Part shown: positions 16,523 through 25,542 of the stretch, one piece after another
Position numbering within the stretch: position 1 is the stretch's first letter
Layout: each line of letters starts with the position of its first letter
Notes under the pieces: generated by a model
Told to the model about the DNA's origin: nothing
Seen by the model: only the letters and a program-made list of their open reading frames with translations
The model's database searches: none
From: Burkholderia sp. IMCC1007
Lineage (GTDB): Bacteria; Pseudomonadota; Gammaproteobacteria; Burkholderiales; Burkholderiaceae
Length of the DNA: 64,000 nt
Direction: 5' to 3'
Assembly (NCBI RefSeq): GCF_027257875.1
Contig: NZ_JAPVQY010000019.1
Coordinates: 53,998-117,997, forward strand
Made by a program: the position numbers and the translations under genes

Positions 16523-17118
16523 GGATGGTATTCCTTGAGAAATCGGGACTCCGCCGATTGGCGAAGTGCCATAGATTTACGTGAGAAAGATGTCGCTGCG
16601 ATGACGCTGCGCGCGGCGCGAACCCACCGTCATCACATCGCGCCGTTTCAGGCGCGCCTGCTTGCCGACCTGCACGCTGCTGCCGAGGATATCCGCGTAG
16701 CAGGCGCCCTTCCCTGATACGGATCAACCTTCATTCGACGATACGCGTCGAAATGCGCTTGGCGTGTTTTCGCACTCGAGAGTTACGATATGCAACAGCG
16801 CTATTGTGATAAGAAAAGTTATCCACATAGGTGCCGAACATTTCGAAAACTGGCATCCACGTCGACGTTGAAATCCACACCATTCCCGCTGAAAACGCCC
16901 GGGTTCACGACGATTCGACCGCTGTACTTCACACGATTTGCCGCGTCGCCGACCGTCACGCCGTCCGAACCGATGCTCGCATTTGTTCCCGCGACGCAAG
17001 ACTGTTGGTCCACGGCGGGTGTTCGAACTTCGGCTGCACGCGCCTACAGTCTGGCCCATCGGATTCATCGATCCGGTCGGCACCGAAGCCGAAAACCAGT
17101 CACCTGTCGAGGGATATC
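16523..17118. other. Long intergenic region before the SDR gene
   Basis: About 600 bases without a supported gene. The part from 16780 to 16860 is AT-richer (TGTGATAAGAAAAG) and includes one perfect DnaA-box-like nonamer, TTATCCACA, at 16819-16827. A lone box without iterons or a partner gene does not make an origin. The promoter of the SDR gene probably lies between 16900 and 17100. Confidence 0.4.
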
Positions 17119-17826
17119 ATGAGCACATCCAAAGTCATCATCGTCACCGGCGCATCGCAAGGCATCGGCGCCGAAACGGTCAACGCATTCCGGGCCCACG
17201 GGCATCGCGTCGTCGCGACGTCCCGTTCGATCGGGCCATCGAACGATCCCGATCTCGTCACCGTCGCCGGCGACATCGGCGACCCGGCTGTCGCACGCCG
17301 TGTGGTCGACGCCGCGATCGAACGCTTCGGCCGCGTCGATACGCTCGTCAACAACGCCGGCGTGTTCATCGCAAAGCCGTTCACGCAATACACGGCGGAC
17401 GACTATGCCGCAATCACCCGCGTCAACCTGGACGGCTTCTTCCACATCACGCAGCGCGCGATCGCCGCGATGCAGCAGCACGGCGGCGGACACGTGGTCA
17501 GCATCACGACGAGCCTCGTCGACCACGCGAACAGCAACGTGCCGTCGGTGCTGGCGTCGCTGACGAAAGGCGGGTTGAATGCCGCGACGAAGTCGCTCGC
17601 GATCGAGTATGCAAAGGCCGGCATCCGCGTGAACGCGGTGTCGCCCGGCGTCATCAAGTCGCCGATGCACGCGCCCGACACGTACGCGACGCTCGCATCG
17701 CTGCATCCGGTCGGCCGGATGGGCGAGATGAGCGACATCGTCGGCGCGATCCTGTATCTCGATTCGGCGCCGTTCGTCACCGGCGAAATCCTGCACGTGG
17801 ACGGCGGCCAGAGCGCCGGCCACTGA
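17119..17826 (+). CDS. Short-chain dehydrogenase-like protein lacking the catalytic Tyr
   Basis: A 235-residue classical-SDR-length protein. The cofactor motif TGASQGIG (residues 10-17), the structural NNAG (78-81) and the C-terminal GEILHVDGG are present. The active site is altered: around K150 the sequence is VLASLTKGG, so the position of the YxxxK tyrosine (146) is Ala. S132 lies near the normal Ser position. It may therefore bind NAD(P) without normal reductase activity, or belong to a subgroup with other chemistry. ATG 17119 has GAGGGATATC upstream. It is convergent with a LysR gene 131 bases away. Confidence 0.85.
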   Translation: MSTSKVIIVTGASQGIGAETVNAFRAHGHRVVATSRSIGPSNDPDLVTVAGDIGDPAVARRVVDAAIERFGRVDTLVNNAGVFIAKPFTQYTADDYAAITRVNLDGFFHITQRAIAAMQQHGGGHVVSITTSLVDHANSNVPSVLASLTKGGLNAATKSLAIEYAKAGIRVNAVSPGVIKSPMHAPDTYATLASLHPVGRMGEMSDIVGAILYLDSAPFVTGEILHVDGGQSAGH

Positions 17827-17956
17827 GCGGCGACAGCGACGATGCGCCGGCCCGGACGGCGAGGACGGCCCGGACGGCGCGACGCAGGCGGCGCCGGCGC
17901 AGCGATGCGTGCGCGGCCGCCCTGCAGCGCTTTGCCGCCGGCTCGGCGGCAGGCGG

Positions 17957-18889
17957 CTAGCGGGTTCGCTTGCCGGGCGCCTGCGCCAGATGTTCGACGA
18001 GATAGTCGACGAAGACGCGCACGCGCGACGACAGATAGCGTGCATGCGGATACAGCAGCATGAACGGTCGCGCCCGGCCGCCCTGGCCGGACAGCACCTC
18101 CACGAGCGTCCCGTTCTTCAGATCCTGTTCGACGATGAAGCGGTAGGTCTGAAACAGGCCCGCACCGCTGCGCGCGAGCGTGACGCCGGCGAGGACGTCG
18201 CCGGACGTGCCGTAGCCGCCGCTCGTCGCGACGTCGATTTCATCGGATCCGTCGTTGAACAACCATGGAATCGGGCGCCCGCTGCTCGGCAGCTCGAACT
18301 GGATGCACTCGTGCGCGTGCAGATCGTCGACGGTTTGCGGTACGCCGGCTCGCTTCAGGTAGGCGGGCGTCGCGACGACGACGAGTTCCGCATCCTCCAG
18401 CAAGCGTGCGACGAGGCTCGAATCCGCCGGTGCACGGCCGCGGATCGCAAGGTCGAACCCTTCTTCGGCGAAGTCGATGTTGCGGTTGCTCAGATGCGTT
18501 TCCACGCGCACATCCGGATATCGCTCGCGAAACGCGGGCAACAGCGGCAGTACACGATAGTGCCCGTATGGCGTCGGCATGCTGATGCGCAGCACGCCGG
18601 CCGGCGTCGCCTGCTGGCCCGTTGCTTCGCGCTCCGCATCGACGAGCTGCGACAACGCATCGCGGCATTGCTCGAAGTAGCGGCGCCCGGAATCGGTGAG
18701 GCGGATCTGTCGCGTCGTGCGCACGAACAGTCGCACGCCGAGGCGCTCTTCCAGACGCGCGACGGACCGGCTGACCGCGGCGGGCGTGACGCTTGCCGCC
18801 GTCGCCGCGAGGGTGAAGCTGCCGAGTTCGGCCGCCAGGCAGAACAGCTCGATGCTGCCAAGCAGCAGATCGTCGAATTTTCTTTGCAT
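17957..18889 (-). CDS. LysR-family transcriptional regulator
   Basis: A 310-residue regulator with a standard N-terminal HTH (IELFCLAAELGSFTLAATAA, then VTPAAVSRSVARLEERLGV) and the substrate-binding domain from about residue 95. It matches the CrgA/DsdC-like branch common in Burkholderia (FRERYPDVRVETHLSNR, PAYLKRAGVPQT). ATG 18889 begins MQRKFDDLLL directly before the HTH. It is convergent with the SDR gene and may control it, although the usual divergent layout is missing. The effector is unknown. Confidence 0.9.
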   Translation of the reverse strand: MQRKFDDLLLGSIELFCLAAELGSFTLAATAASVTPAAVSRSVARLEERLGVRLFVRTTRQIRLTDSGRRYFEQCRDALSQLVDAEREATGQQATPAGVLRISMPTPYGHYRVLPLLPAFRERYPDVRVETHLSNRNIDFAEEGFDLAIRGRAPADSSLVARLLEDAELVVVATPAYLKRAGVPQTVDDLHAHECIQFELPSSGRPIPWLFNDGSDEIDVATSGGYGTSGDVLAGVTLARSGAGLFQTYRFIVEQDLKNGTLVEVLSGQGGRARPFMLLYPHARYLSSRVRVFVDYLVEHLAQAPGKRTR

Positions 18890-19310
18890 GGGCGGCTCCG
18901 GCTTGTGCGCGACGTGGCGCGGTCGCGGGCGATGGGAGCACCGAGTGTGCATGAATATCGGGTGCGAAACCAGCGCACCGGCGTCGCTGGCGGCCGATTC
19001 CGCCAGCGTGCATTTGCGCGGTTTCATGCAGCGGACGATTCGTTACACCGCGTGTCGAGTCAATTGCACGGACGATATTTACCGGCTTCGAGCGCGTCAC
19101 TAGAGTGATGGACAGACGGCCTTCGCGACGTAGATCAAATTAAACTTGTCACCGTTTGCGAAGCAAAGTTGTCACTTCGCCGGTTGACGTTGACCAGAAG
19201 ATGCGAAACGCTCGGAAATTCATGAGGGTGTGCGTTGCGAATTAAAGTTGTCACTGGCCGCGATCTCGCGAAGACCGGCGTCAACTCCCCAATGGCGGCG
19301 GCAGTCGCGG
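18890..19310. other. Intergenic region with mobile-element repeats
   Basis: Upstream of the LysR gene to about 19110 there is ordinary non-coding sequence that should hold its promoter. From 19139 three copies of a 13-14 base motif appear (listed separately), marking the edge of a degraded mobile region that extends to about 19.9 kb. No gene is supported in this stretch. Confidence 0.4.
19139..19254. repeat. Three direct copies of an AAA(G/C)TTGTCAC motif
   Basis: ATTAAACTTGTCAC (19139-19152), GCAAAGTTGTCAC (19163-19175) and ATTAAAGTTGTCAC (19241-19254) share a core and orientation. Repeated short motifs inside one end are typical of IS21-family insertion sequences, where they bind the transposase. 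The next gene-like sequence is degraded, so this is probably a leftover end of such an element. Assignment to IS21 is an inference. Confidence 0.5.
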
Positions 19311-19700
19311 TCATCGGTTCCGCGGAACCCAAGTTTGAATGGGTAATCGTGCTGCCGTGATAAGACCGAGCCTTTGCCAAGCGTCCAGGTAGCGATGCCA
19401 CGGAATTGCGGCAAGCTGCTCGTCGTGGACAACCAGAATGCGTTCGACGGTTGCCAGTTCGTGGTCGAGGAGTAGGCAGCGTTCGCCGAGCTCGACTCGC
19501 GTGATGCACGCATTGAGCGCCGCTTCGGCGCGCCGGTATGGCTCGATCTCGGCGCCGCAGTCGCATCCCGCAGGTAGAACGCGAGATAGACGACGCGGAT
19601 CAAGCAACTGAGTTGATCAAGGTCACCGCGGCCGCCACGCACGGTTGCCAACGCCAGATGATTTTCGAATGACAGCGCTTAGATCTTCTCAGTTGGCAAC
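19311..19700 (-). pseudogene. Frameshifted remnant of a small mobile-element protein
   Basis: Two overlapping frames on this strand together read like one protein. The upstream frame gives ENHLALATVRGGRGDLDQLS and RVVYLAFYLRDA; the downstream frame continues with YRRAEAALNACITRVELGER, then DHELATVERILVVHDEQL and PWHRYLDAWQRLG. A frameshift near 19565-19580 is needed to join them, and an in-frame TAA lies upstream with no start codon. The pattern resembles small proteins on Burkholderia and Ralstonia plasmids and integrative elements, sometimes annotated as Fis-like regulators. It is not functional as it stands. Confidence 0.5.
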
Positions 19701-19780
19701 GGCATCAACAGGTGTTTCGCCAGCCCCGGTCGACCTGCCCGCCGCACTGTACGCTTACTGCCGTTCATTCTTCCTCTTTC

Positions 19781-19891
19781 CTATCGCGCCGTGCCGTTCT
19801 TACAGTGCCCGCACCACATATCCTGGCTCGCCCTGCATAGCGCGGGGCCGCCGCAAAGCGGGCATCGAATCGATGTAGCGCCGAAGTACAT
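19781..19891 (-). CDS. Small zinc-ribbon peptide, 36 residues
   Basis: A 36-residue peptide with two CxxC pairs: CPLCGG (residues 10-15) and CGHC (28-31), separated by 15 residues. This is a minimal zinc ribbon. The ATG at 19891 has a strong ribosome site (AGGAGAG) eight bases upstream, which is why I prefer it to the longer in-frame start at 19993. The gene is alone between a degraded mobile region and the 3' end of a LysR gene. Function is unknown; such peptides bind nucleic acid or act as protein adaptors. Confidence 0.5.
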   Translation of the reverse strand: MYFGATSIRCPLCGGPALCRASQDMWCGHCKNGTAR

Positions 19892-20000
19892 TTCGTTTCT
19901 CTCCTGTGGTCGAATGTCAGACCAGAAGGATGGGGATGTTCCATCCAATGAACGTTGCCCGGCCGGGCCCGTCGTCGACGCCTTGCGGCGCACTGGATCA

Positions 20001-20948
20001 CTATTTGGCGCGTCGCCGAGTTATTCCAAGCGACTCCATACCACTCAACGAGTCTACAAGGTGTTGACGAAAGCCCTCGGCGGCTGGCGAAACCGCGCGG
20101 CTTGCTGAATGGTAAAGACACACTTGGCGCATGACTTCCGGTTCTACAATCGGGCGCATAATCAAACCAAGCGGTCGCGCCAGCAGGCCAACATATGCCG
20201 GCGCCAGCGTCAACGCAAGTCCGGCGGCCGCCATCCCGAGAGCGGTACTGATGTTGTCGACGACATCCATTGGCGCGATACGCTCATCGTCTGCGACGCC
20301 TGCGCGCATAAGTGAAACGTTACGTTCATAGTCTCGTCCCGCCGCGACAACAGGCTGCTTTCGCAGGTCGATCCACGTAATCCGTCCACGTTTTGAGAGA
20401 GGATTGTCCGGCGCACACCAAAGCACCCAAGGACTTTTGAACAGTTCGATACGCGCCACGTCATCACCAACAGCTTGATCGGGGCCGACTGCGAGGTCGA
20501 CGTCCCCGTTGGCAACCATGTCTACGAGGTTATCAACTGCCGCATCCCGAATCCGTATCACCACCTTGGGATGGGTTAGCCCGTATCTCTTTATCGCAGT
20601 GGGCATCATCGTCGTCGCGATTACCAGCGGAGCTGCAATCCGAACGATCCCTGCAGCGCGATTCCGTATATCGTCCGCCGCGGCCTGAGCCAGTTCGATA
20701 TTCCTCATCACGCTCTTAGCGTGAACGACGAACTCCCGTCCGGCCGGCGACAGTGCGACGCTGCGCGTGGTGCGATCGAACAGACGAAAGCCCACACCGC
20801 TTTCCAGTTCCGCAATGAGCAGACTTACGGCGGACGGCGACAGGTTCAGGCGCTCGCCGGCCCGCGCAAAGCTGCGGACGTCCGCCACGGCAAGGAAAGC
20901 AGCAAGCTGCCTTGGTGTGAATCGCGCCCCGGACATAACTTCTTCCAT
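20001..20948 (-). CDS. LysR-family regulator of the hydroxyphenyllactate-type operon
   Basis: A 315-residue regulator. The HTH is at residues 10-60 (FTPRQLAAFLAVADVRSFAR, NLSPSAVSLLIAELE), and the effector domain follows from about residue 95. The start could be ATG 20948 (MEEVMSGARF) or ATG 20936, which has GGAAG eight bases upstream. It is divergent from the MFS-FAD oxidase-etfBA-hpd operon with only 108 bases between them, the classic arrangement for a LysR activator and its target. The inducer is probably the operon's substrate. Base composition is less GC-biased than in the core-like genes around 3 or 24 kb. Confidence 0.9.
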   Translation of the reverse strand: MEEVMSGARFTPRQLAAFLAVADVRSFARAGERLNLSPSAVSLLIAELESGVGFRLFDRTTRSVALSPAGREFVVHAKSVMRNIELAQAAADDIRNRAAGIVRIAAPLVIATTMMPTAIKRYGLTHPKVVIRIRDAAVDNLVDMVANGDVDLAVGPDQAVGDDVARIELFKSPWVLWCAPDNPLSKRGRITWIDLRKQPVVAAGRDYERNVSLMRAGVADDERIAPMDVVDNISTALGMAAAGLALTLAPAYVGLLARPLGLIMRPIVEPEVMRQVCLYHSASRAVSPAAEGFRQHLVDSLSGMESLGITRRRAK

Positions 20949-21056
20949 TGACAAGTTTTTCTCAATAATAGGCCAGAAATCATCGTTTGTCTTATTGAAT
21001 AGCCCGACGCAAACTTTCGCCACAAAGACCGACTATTCCAACTCAGGAGACACATT

Positions 21057-22388
21057 GTGGCGCAATCATTCACCGCGCATCTCGAGCTGGAGGAACAGCT
21101 CGAAGAACGCGCTTACTCGATCGTTACCTGGCGGCTTGTGCCGTTCCTCTGTCTGTGCTTCGTCATCGCGTTCCTCGATCGCGTCAACATCGCGTTCGCG
21201 AAATTGCAGATGGTGTCGGAGCTGGGCTGGAGCGAGCAGATCTACGGTTTCGGCGCCGGAATCTTTTTTCTCGCGTATTTCGTATGCGAGGTTCCGAGCA
21301 ATCTGATCATGCATCGGGTCGGCGCACGCCGCTGGATCGCCCGAATCATGATTTCCTGGGCCGTGCTGACGGGCCTCATGGCATTCGTGCACACGACGAC
21401 GGCCTTCTATGTGATCCGCTTCCTGATTGGCGCCGCCGAAGCGGGCTTCTTCCCTGGGATCATCCTCTACCTGACATATTGGTATCCAGCGAAGCGCCGA
21501 AGCCGCGTGATCGCAACATTCATGACCGCCATTCCGATCGCCGGCGTCTGCGGCGGCATTCTCTCAGGATGGATTCTGTCGACGTTTCACGGCGCGGCTG
21601 GATTATCCGGGTGGCAATGGCTGTTTGTGCTCGAGAGCGTACCGTCGCTGGTTGTCGGCATCGCGGCACTGTTCTATCTCGACGACAGTATCCGCAACGC
21701 GAAGTGGCTGAACGACGAAGCGCGCGTCCGGCTGATGGCGAACATCGAAGCGGAGTCGCAAAGCAAACAAACAGTATCGCTTTCCGAAGCATTGCGTCGG
21801 CCCGCAGTATGGCTGCTGGCATTGGCGTACTTCGGTGCCGCGATGGGACAGTATGGCTTCGGTTTCTGGCTTCCGTCGATCATCAAACATATGGGCGTCG
21901 CGTCTGCGCTGAACGTGGGCCTGCTGTCCGCGATTCCATACGCGTTCGGCATTGGCGCAATGCTGGCGGTCGGCCGTAGCGCGGATCGAAGCGGTGAACA
22001 TCGCTGGCACTACCTCATACCGTGCGCTGCGGCGGCTCTCGGGCTCATCGCAAGTGCACTGTACAGCGGCCAGCAGGTGGTTTCGCTTGCGGCGTTGACG
22101 GTTGCATGCATGGGATTGCAGTGCCTTGCGCCTGTGTTCTGGCGCATTCCAACTTCGTTGCTGGGTGGGGTTGCTGCGGCCGCTGGCATCGCACTGGTCA
22201 ATTCGATCGGCAACCTTGCCGGGTTCGTCAGCCCTTACATGATCGGTTGGATCGTAGACCGCACGGGCAGCGCGAGCGTCGCGCTTTACGTCACTGCAGC
22301 GTTTCTGCTGCTGTCGGCCGGTATCGTCGCTGCGATGCCGCGCAATGCCGGGCGGGATCGGCAACTCAACATCGGACACACTCAATGA
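21057..22388 (+). CDS. MFS transporter, anion:cation symporter (ACS) type
   Basis: A 443-residue transporter with 12 predicted helices in the phthalate/tartrate/hexuronate-permease style. Features include RLVPFLCLCFVIAFLDRVNI (residues 26-45), FGAGIFFLAYFVCEVPSNLI and RFLIGAAEAGFFPGIILYLT. ACS carriers import organic anions. The GTG start at 21057 follows CAGGAGACACATT. Its TGA overlaps the ATG of the FAD oxidase gene (ATGA), so the two are translationally coupled. Given the downstream HPPD and hydroxyacid dehydrogenase, an aromatic hydroxyacid such as 4-hydroxyphenyllactate is the best guess for its cargo. Confidence 0.9.
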   Translation: MAQSFTAHLELEEQLEERAYSIVTWRLVPFLCLCFVIAFLDRVNIAFAKLQMVSELGWSEQIYGFGAGIFFLAYFVCEVPSNLIMHRVGARRWIARIMISWAVLTGLMAFVHTTTAFYVIRFLIGAAEAGFFPGIILYLTYWYPAKRRSRVIATFMTAIPIAGVCGGILSGWILSTFHGAAGLSGWQWLFVLESVPSLVVGIAALFYLDDSIRNAKWLNDEARVRLMANIEAESQSKQTVSLSEALRRPAVWLLALAYFGAAMGQYGFGFWLPSIIKHMGVASALNVGLLSAIPYAFGIGAMLAVGRSADRSGEHRWHYLIPCAAAALGLIASALYSGQQVVSLAALTVACMGLQCLAPVFWRIPTSLLGGVAAAAGIALVNSIGNLAGFVSPYMIGWIVDRTGSASVALYVTAAFLLLSAGIVAAMPRNAGRDRQLNIGHTQ

Positions 22389-23791
22389 CTCCGTTCATCG
22401 AACAGCCTGTCGACCTATTCGTCGCAGCGCTCGAAAGCACGCTCGGCGACAGCTCGGTCGTGCTCGACTCGTCTGTCGCGTTGGCCCACGCCGGCGACTG
22501 GAGTGAAGCACCACATTGCATTCCGGGCATCGTCGTGTTCCCGCGCACGCCGCAACAGGTGGCGGCGACACTTGAGATCTGCAGCCGCTTTCGTCGCCGT
22601 GCTGTCGTGCAAGGCGGCTTGACGGGTCTCGCCGGTGGCGCGACGCCGCGCGAAGGGGAAATCGCGCTTTCGTTATCGAAGCTCGATTCAATCGAGGAAA
22701 TCGACACCGTAGGCGGCACCGCCACCGTGCAGGCTGGCGTCGTTCTCGAAGAATTGCAGCAATGCGTCGAAGAACAAGGCTGGTACTTTCCGCTCGATCT
22801 CGGCGCTCGCGGTTCATGCCAGATCGGCGGCAACGCCGCTGTCAATGCTGGTGGTAACCGTGTGATCCGGTTCGGCACAATGCGCGATATGGTGCTTGGC
22901 CTCGAAGTCGCGTTGCCCGACGGGCGTCTGCTCAGCATGCTCAATCGCGTCACGAAAAACGCGACCGGCGTAGATCTGAAGCACCTGTTCATCGGCAGCG
23001 AAGGTACTTTGGGCGTGATTACCAGACTCGTCCTTAAGCTTTCCCCCCTCCCTACGAGCGCATGCACCGCGCTCTGTGCGCTTCCATCGTTCGACGCCGC
23101 AACGCAGCTCATACGCGACGCTCGTGCCACACTGCCGGGCCTATCCGCGTTCGAGGTCATGTGGGACGACTTCATGGTCGCCGCTCGCGAGGTCCACATG
23201 TTACGACCAGCCTTCGACGCCCCCGCGCCGGTGTACGCATTGCTGGAGACGCTCGGTACCGACGAAGCGGGCGAACGGCGACAACTCGAGGCGTTTCTGG
23301 CCGATGCGTTCGACCACGGTCTCGTGACCGATGCCGTCGTGGCCCAATCGATCGACGACGCGCAGCGGCTTTGGGCCTATCGCGAGGCCATAGGCGAACT
23401 GCTGGCGCATCTCAAGCCGCACGCTGCTTTCGATGTCGGCATTCCGATGGCAACAATGGGGCGGTTCGTCGATTCGACGCACAAAGCGCTGACGCAGCAG
23501 TTTGCACGCCAACGCCACCTGTTCTTCGGCCATATCGGCGACGGAAACCTTCACGTGCTTTCGGGTCCCCACGACAGCCCGGACGACCTGCATCGCGTTG
23601 AAGATCTCGTCTACCGGGCAGTCGCCGACGTGGGCGGCTCGATCTCCGCCGAGCACGGCATCGGAGTCGTGAAGCGAGACTTTCTTCACCATAGCCGTTC
23701 TGCTGACGAGATTGCATTGATGCAAGCGATCAAGGATCTGCTGGACCCGGCAGGCGTACTCAATGCTGGTCGGATTCTACGAAAAGACTGA
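22385..23791 (+). CDS. FAD-linked D-2-hydroxyacid dehydrogenase (GlcD/DLD family)
   Basis: A 468-residue flavoprotein of the vanillyl-alcohol-oxidase/GlcD fold. The PCMH-type FAD domain shows [16 protein letters not shown] (residues 78-93) and [16 protein letters not shown]. The FAD-oxidase C domain ends with [21 protein letters not shown] and [11 protein letters not shown], all standard. The family oxidises D-lactate, glycolate or D-2-hydroxyglutarate, and several members pass electrons to ETF. Here etfBA follows at once. The operon context points to D-4-hydroxyphenyllactate oxidation to 4-hydroxyphenylpyruvate. It overlaps the transporter gene by four bases. Confidence 0.9.
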   Translation: MTPFIEQPVDLFVAALESTLGDSSVVLDSSVALAHAGDWSEAPHCIPGIVVFPRTPQQVAATLEICSRFRRRAVVQGGLTGLAGGATPREGEIALSLSKLDSIEEIDTVGGTATVQAGVVLEELQQCVEEQGWYFPLDLGARGSCQIGGNAAVNAGGNRVIRFGTMRDMVLGLEVALPDGRLLSMLNRVTKNATGVDLKHLFIGSEGTLGVITRLVLKLSPLPTSACTALCALPSFDAATQLIRDARATLPGLSAFEVMWDDFMVAAREVHMLRPAFDAPAPVYALLETLGTDEAGERRQLEAFLADAFDHGLVTDAVVAQSIDDAQRLWAYREAIGELLAHLKPHAAFDVGIPMATMGRFVDSTHKALTQQFARQRHLFFGHIGDGNLHVLSGPHDSPDDLHRVEDLVYRAVADVGGSISAEHGIGVVKRDFLHHSRSADEIALMQAIKDLLDPAGVLNAGRILRKD

Positions 23792-23802
23792 ACGGAAGAT
23801 AC

Positions 23803-24552
23803 ATGAAGATAATCGTCGCGGTGAAACGAGTGGTCGATTACAACGTGAAGGTCCGCGTGAAGTCGGACAACGCGGGCGTCGACATCGCGAACGTGAAGAT
23901 GTCGATGAACCCGTTCGACGAAATCGCCGTTGAAGAAGCCGTGCGCCTGAAGGAAGCGGGCGTCGCGACCGAAGTGATCGCGGTGTCGGTGGGCGTGACG
24001 CAAGCGCAGGAAACGCTGCGCACGGCGCTGGCGATCGGCGCGGATCGCGCGATCCTGGTCGAGTCGAGCGACGGCGTCGAGCCGCTGGCCGTCGCGAAGA
24101 TCCTGAAGGCGCTGGTCGACAAGGAGCAGCCGCAGCTGGTGATCGTCGGCAAGCAGGCGATCGACGACGATTCGAACCAGACGGGCCAGATGCTGGCCGC
24201 GTTGGCCGGCCTGCCGCAAGCGACGTTTGCGTCGAAGGTCACGATCGCCGACGGTAAGGCTACCGTTGCGCGCGAAGTCGACGGCGGCGCGGAAACGCTG
24301 TCGCTTCAACTGCCCGCAGTCGTGACGACCGACCTGCGCCTGAACGAGCCGCGCTACGTGACGCTGCCGAACATCATGAAGGCGAAGAAGAAGCCGCTGG
24401 AAACGGTGAAGCCGGAAGACCTCGGCGTGGATGTCACGCCGCGTCTGAAGACGCTGAAGGTGGTCGAGCCGCCGAAGCGCGCAGCCGGCGTGAAGGTGCC
24501 GGACGTGAAGACGCTGGTCGAGAAGCTGAAGACCGAAGCCAAGGTGCTGTAA
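23803..24552 (+). CDS. etfB: Electron transfer flavoprotein beta subunit
   Basis: A 249-residue ETF beta subunit. It begins [20 protein letters not shown], and the [16 protein letters not shown] segment and the AMP-binding region ([19 protein letters not shown]) are intact. With EtfA it carries electrons from flavin dehydrogenases to the membrane ETF:quinone oxidoreductase. Codon use is more strongly biased to GCG, CTG and AAG than in the flanking genes, so it looks like a copy of a housekeeping gene. It starts 11 bases after the FAD dehydrogenase gene. Confidence 0.95.
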   Translation: MKIIVAVKRVVDYNVKVRVKSDNAGVDIANVKMSMNPFDEIAVEEAVRLKEAGVATEVIAVSVGVTQAQETLRTALAIGADRAILVESSDGVEPLAVAKILKALVDKEQPQLVIVGKQAIDDDSNQTGQMLAALAGLPQATFASKVTIADGKATVAREVDGGAETLSLQLPAVVTTDLRLNEPRYVTLPNIMKAKKKPLETVKPEDLGVDVTPRLKTLKVVEPPKRAAGVKVPDVKTLVEKLKTEAKVL

Positions 24553-24568
24553 GAGGGAGCGCAAAGAA

Positions 24569-25516
24569 ATGACGATTCTGGTGATTGCAGAACACGACAA
24601 CGCGTCGATCAAGGCCGCGACGCTGAACACGGTGGCAGCGGCGGCGAAGATTGGCGGTGACATCCATGTGCTGGTGGCAGGGCACAACGCGCAAGCCGCG
24701 GCCGATGCAGCAGCGAAGATCGCAGGCGTGTCGAAGGTACTGCTGGCCGATGCGCCGCAGCTCGCGAGCGGTCTTGCAGAGAACATCGAAGCGACCGCGC
24801 TGAACATCGCGAAGGACTACTCGCACATCCTCGCGCCGGCGACCGCGTACGGCAAGAACATCGCGCCGCGCATCGCCGCGAAGCTGGACGTCGCGCAGAT
24901 CTCGGACATCACGGCGGTCGATTCGGCCGACACGTTCGAACGTCCGATCTACGCGGGCAACGCGATCGCGACGGTGCAGTCGAGCGACCCGATCAAGGTG
25001 ATCACGGTGCGCGCAACGGGTTTCAACCCGGTGGCGGCGGAAGGCGACAGCGCATCGGTCGACAAGATCGACGCGGCGGCAGACGCCGGCAAGTCGCAGT
25101 TCGTGAGCCGTGAAGTGACGAAGCTGGACCGTCCGGAACTGACGTCGGCGAGCATCATCGTGTCGGGCGGCCGCGGTCTGGGCAGCGGCGAAAACTACAC
25201 GAAGGTTCTGGAACCGCTGGCGGACAAGCTTCAGGCAGCACTCGGCGCATCGCGCGCGGCAGTCGACGCAGGCTACGTGCCGAACGACTATCAGGTTGGC
25301 CAGACCGGCAAGATCGTCGCACCGCAGTTGTACATTGCAGTCGGCATCTCGGGTGCGATCCAGCATCTGGCCGGCATGAAGGATTCGAAGGTGATCGTCG
25401 CGATCAACAAGGATCCGGAAGCACCGATCTTCAGCGTGGCCGATTACGGCCTCGTCGGCGATCTGTTTTCTCTGGTGCCGGAGCTCGTCGGCGAACTCTG
25501 CAGTAATGCGGCCTGA
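24569..25516 (+). CDS. etfA: Electron transfer flavoprotein alpha subunit
   Basis: A 315-residue ETF alpha subunit. The C-terminal FAD domain is complete: [20 protein letters not shown], then [35 protein letters not shown] and the ending [13 protein letters not shown] binds here, and the heterodimer with EtfB shuttles electrons. It starts 16 bases after etfB behind GAGGGAGCG. Together with etfB it probably serves the FAD hydroxyacid dehydrogenase encoded just before. Confidence 0.95.
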   Translation: MTILVIAEHDNASIKAATLNTVAAAAKIGGDIHVLVAGHNAQAAADAAAKIAGVSKVLLADAPQLASGLAENIEATALNIAKDYSHILAPATAYGKNIAPRIAAKLDVAQISDITAVDSADTFERPIYAGNAIATVQSSDPIKVITVRATGFNPVAAEGDSASVDKIDAAADAGKSQFVSREVTKLDRPELTSASIIVSGGRGLGSGENYTKVLEPLADKLQAALGASRAAVDAGYVPNDYQVGQTGKIVAPQLYIAVGISGAIQHLAGMKDSKVIVAINKDPEAPIFSVADYGLVGDLFSLVPELVGELCSNAA

Positions 25517-25542
25517 CCCTGTACATTTCGCGGAGAAGCACA

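Noticed and set aside
15939..16727. A 262-codon minus-strand frame over the region after the MHS transporter
   Set aside because: It overlaps the transporter 3' end and has low-complexity translation. Only the 62-codon frame with a ribosome site at 16334-16522 was kept, with low confidence.
16819..16827. Perfect DnaA-box nonamer TTATCCACA in a long intergenic region
   Set aside because: Single copy, no iterons, no AT-rich unwinding region of note, and no repA, parA or dnaA nearby. A chance match or an isolated DnaA site is more likely than an origin.
20949..21056. T-N11-A LysR boxes in the divergent promoter region
   Set aside because: Several matches exist but the motif is too loose to choose one without footprinting, so no operator is listed.
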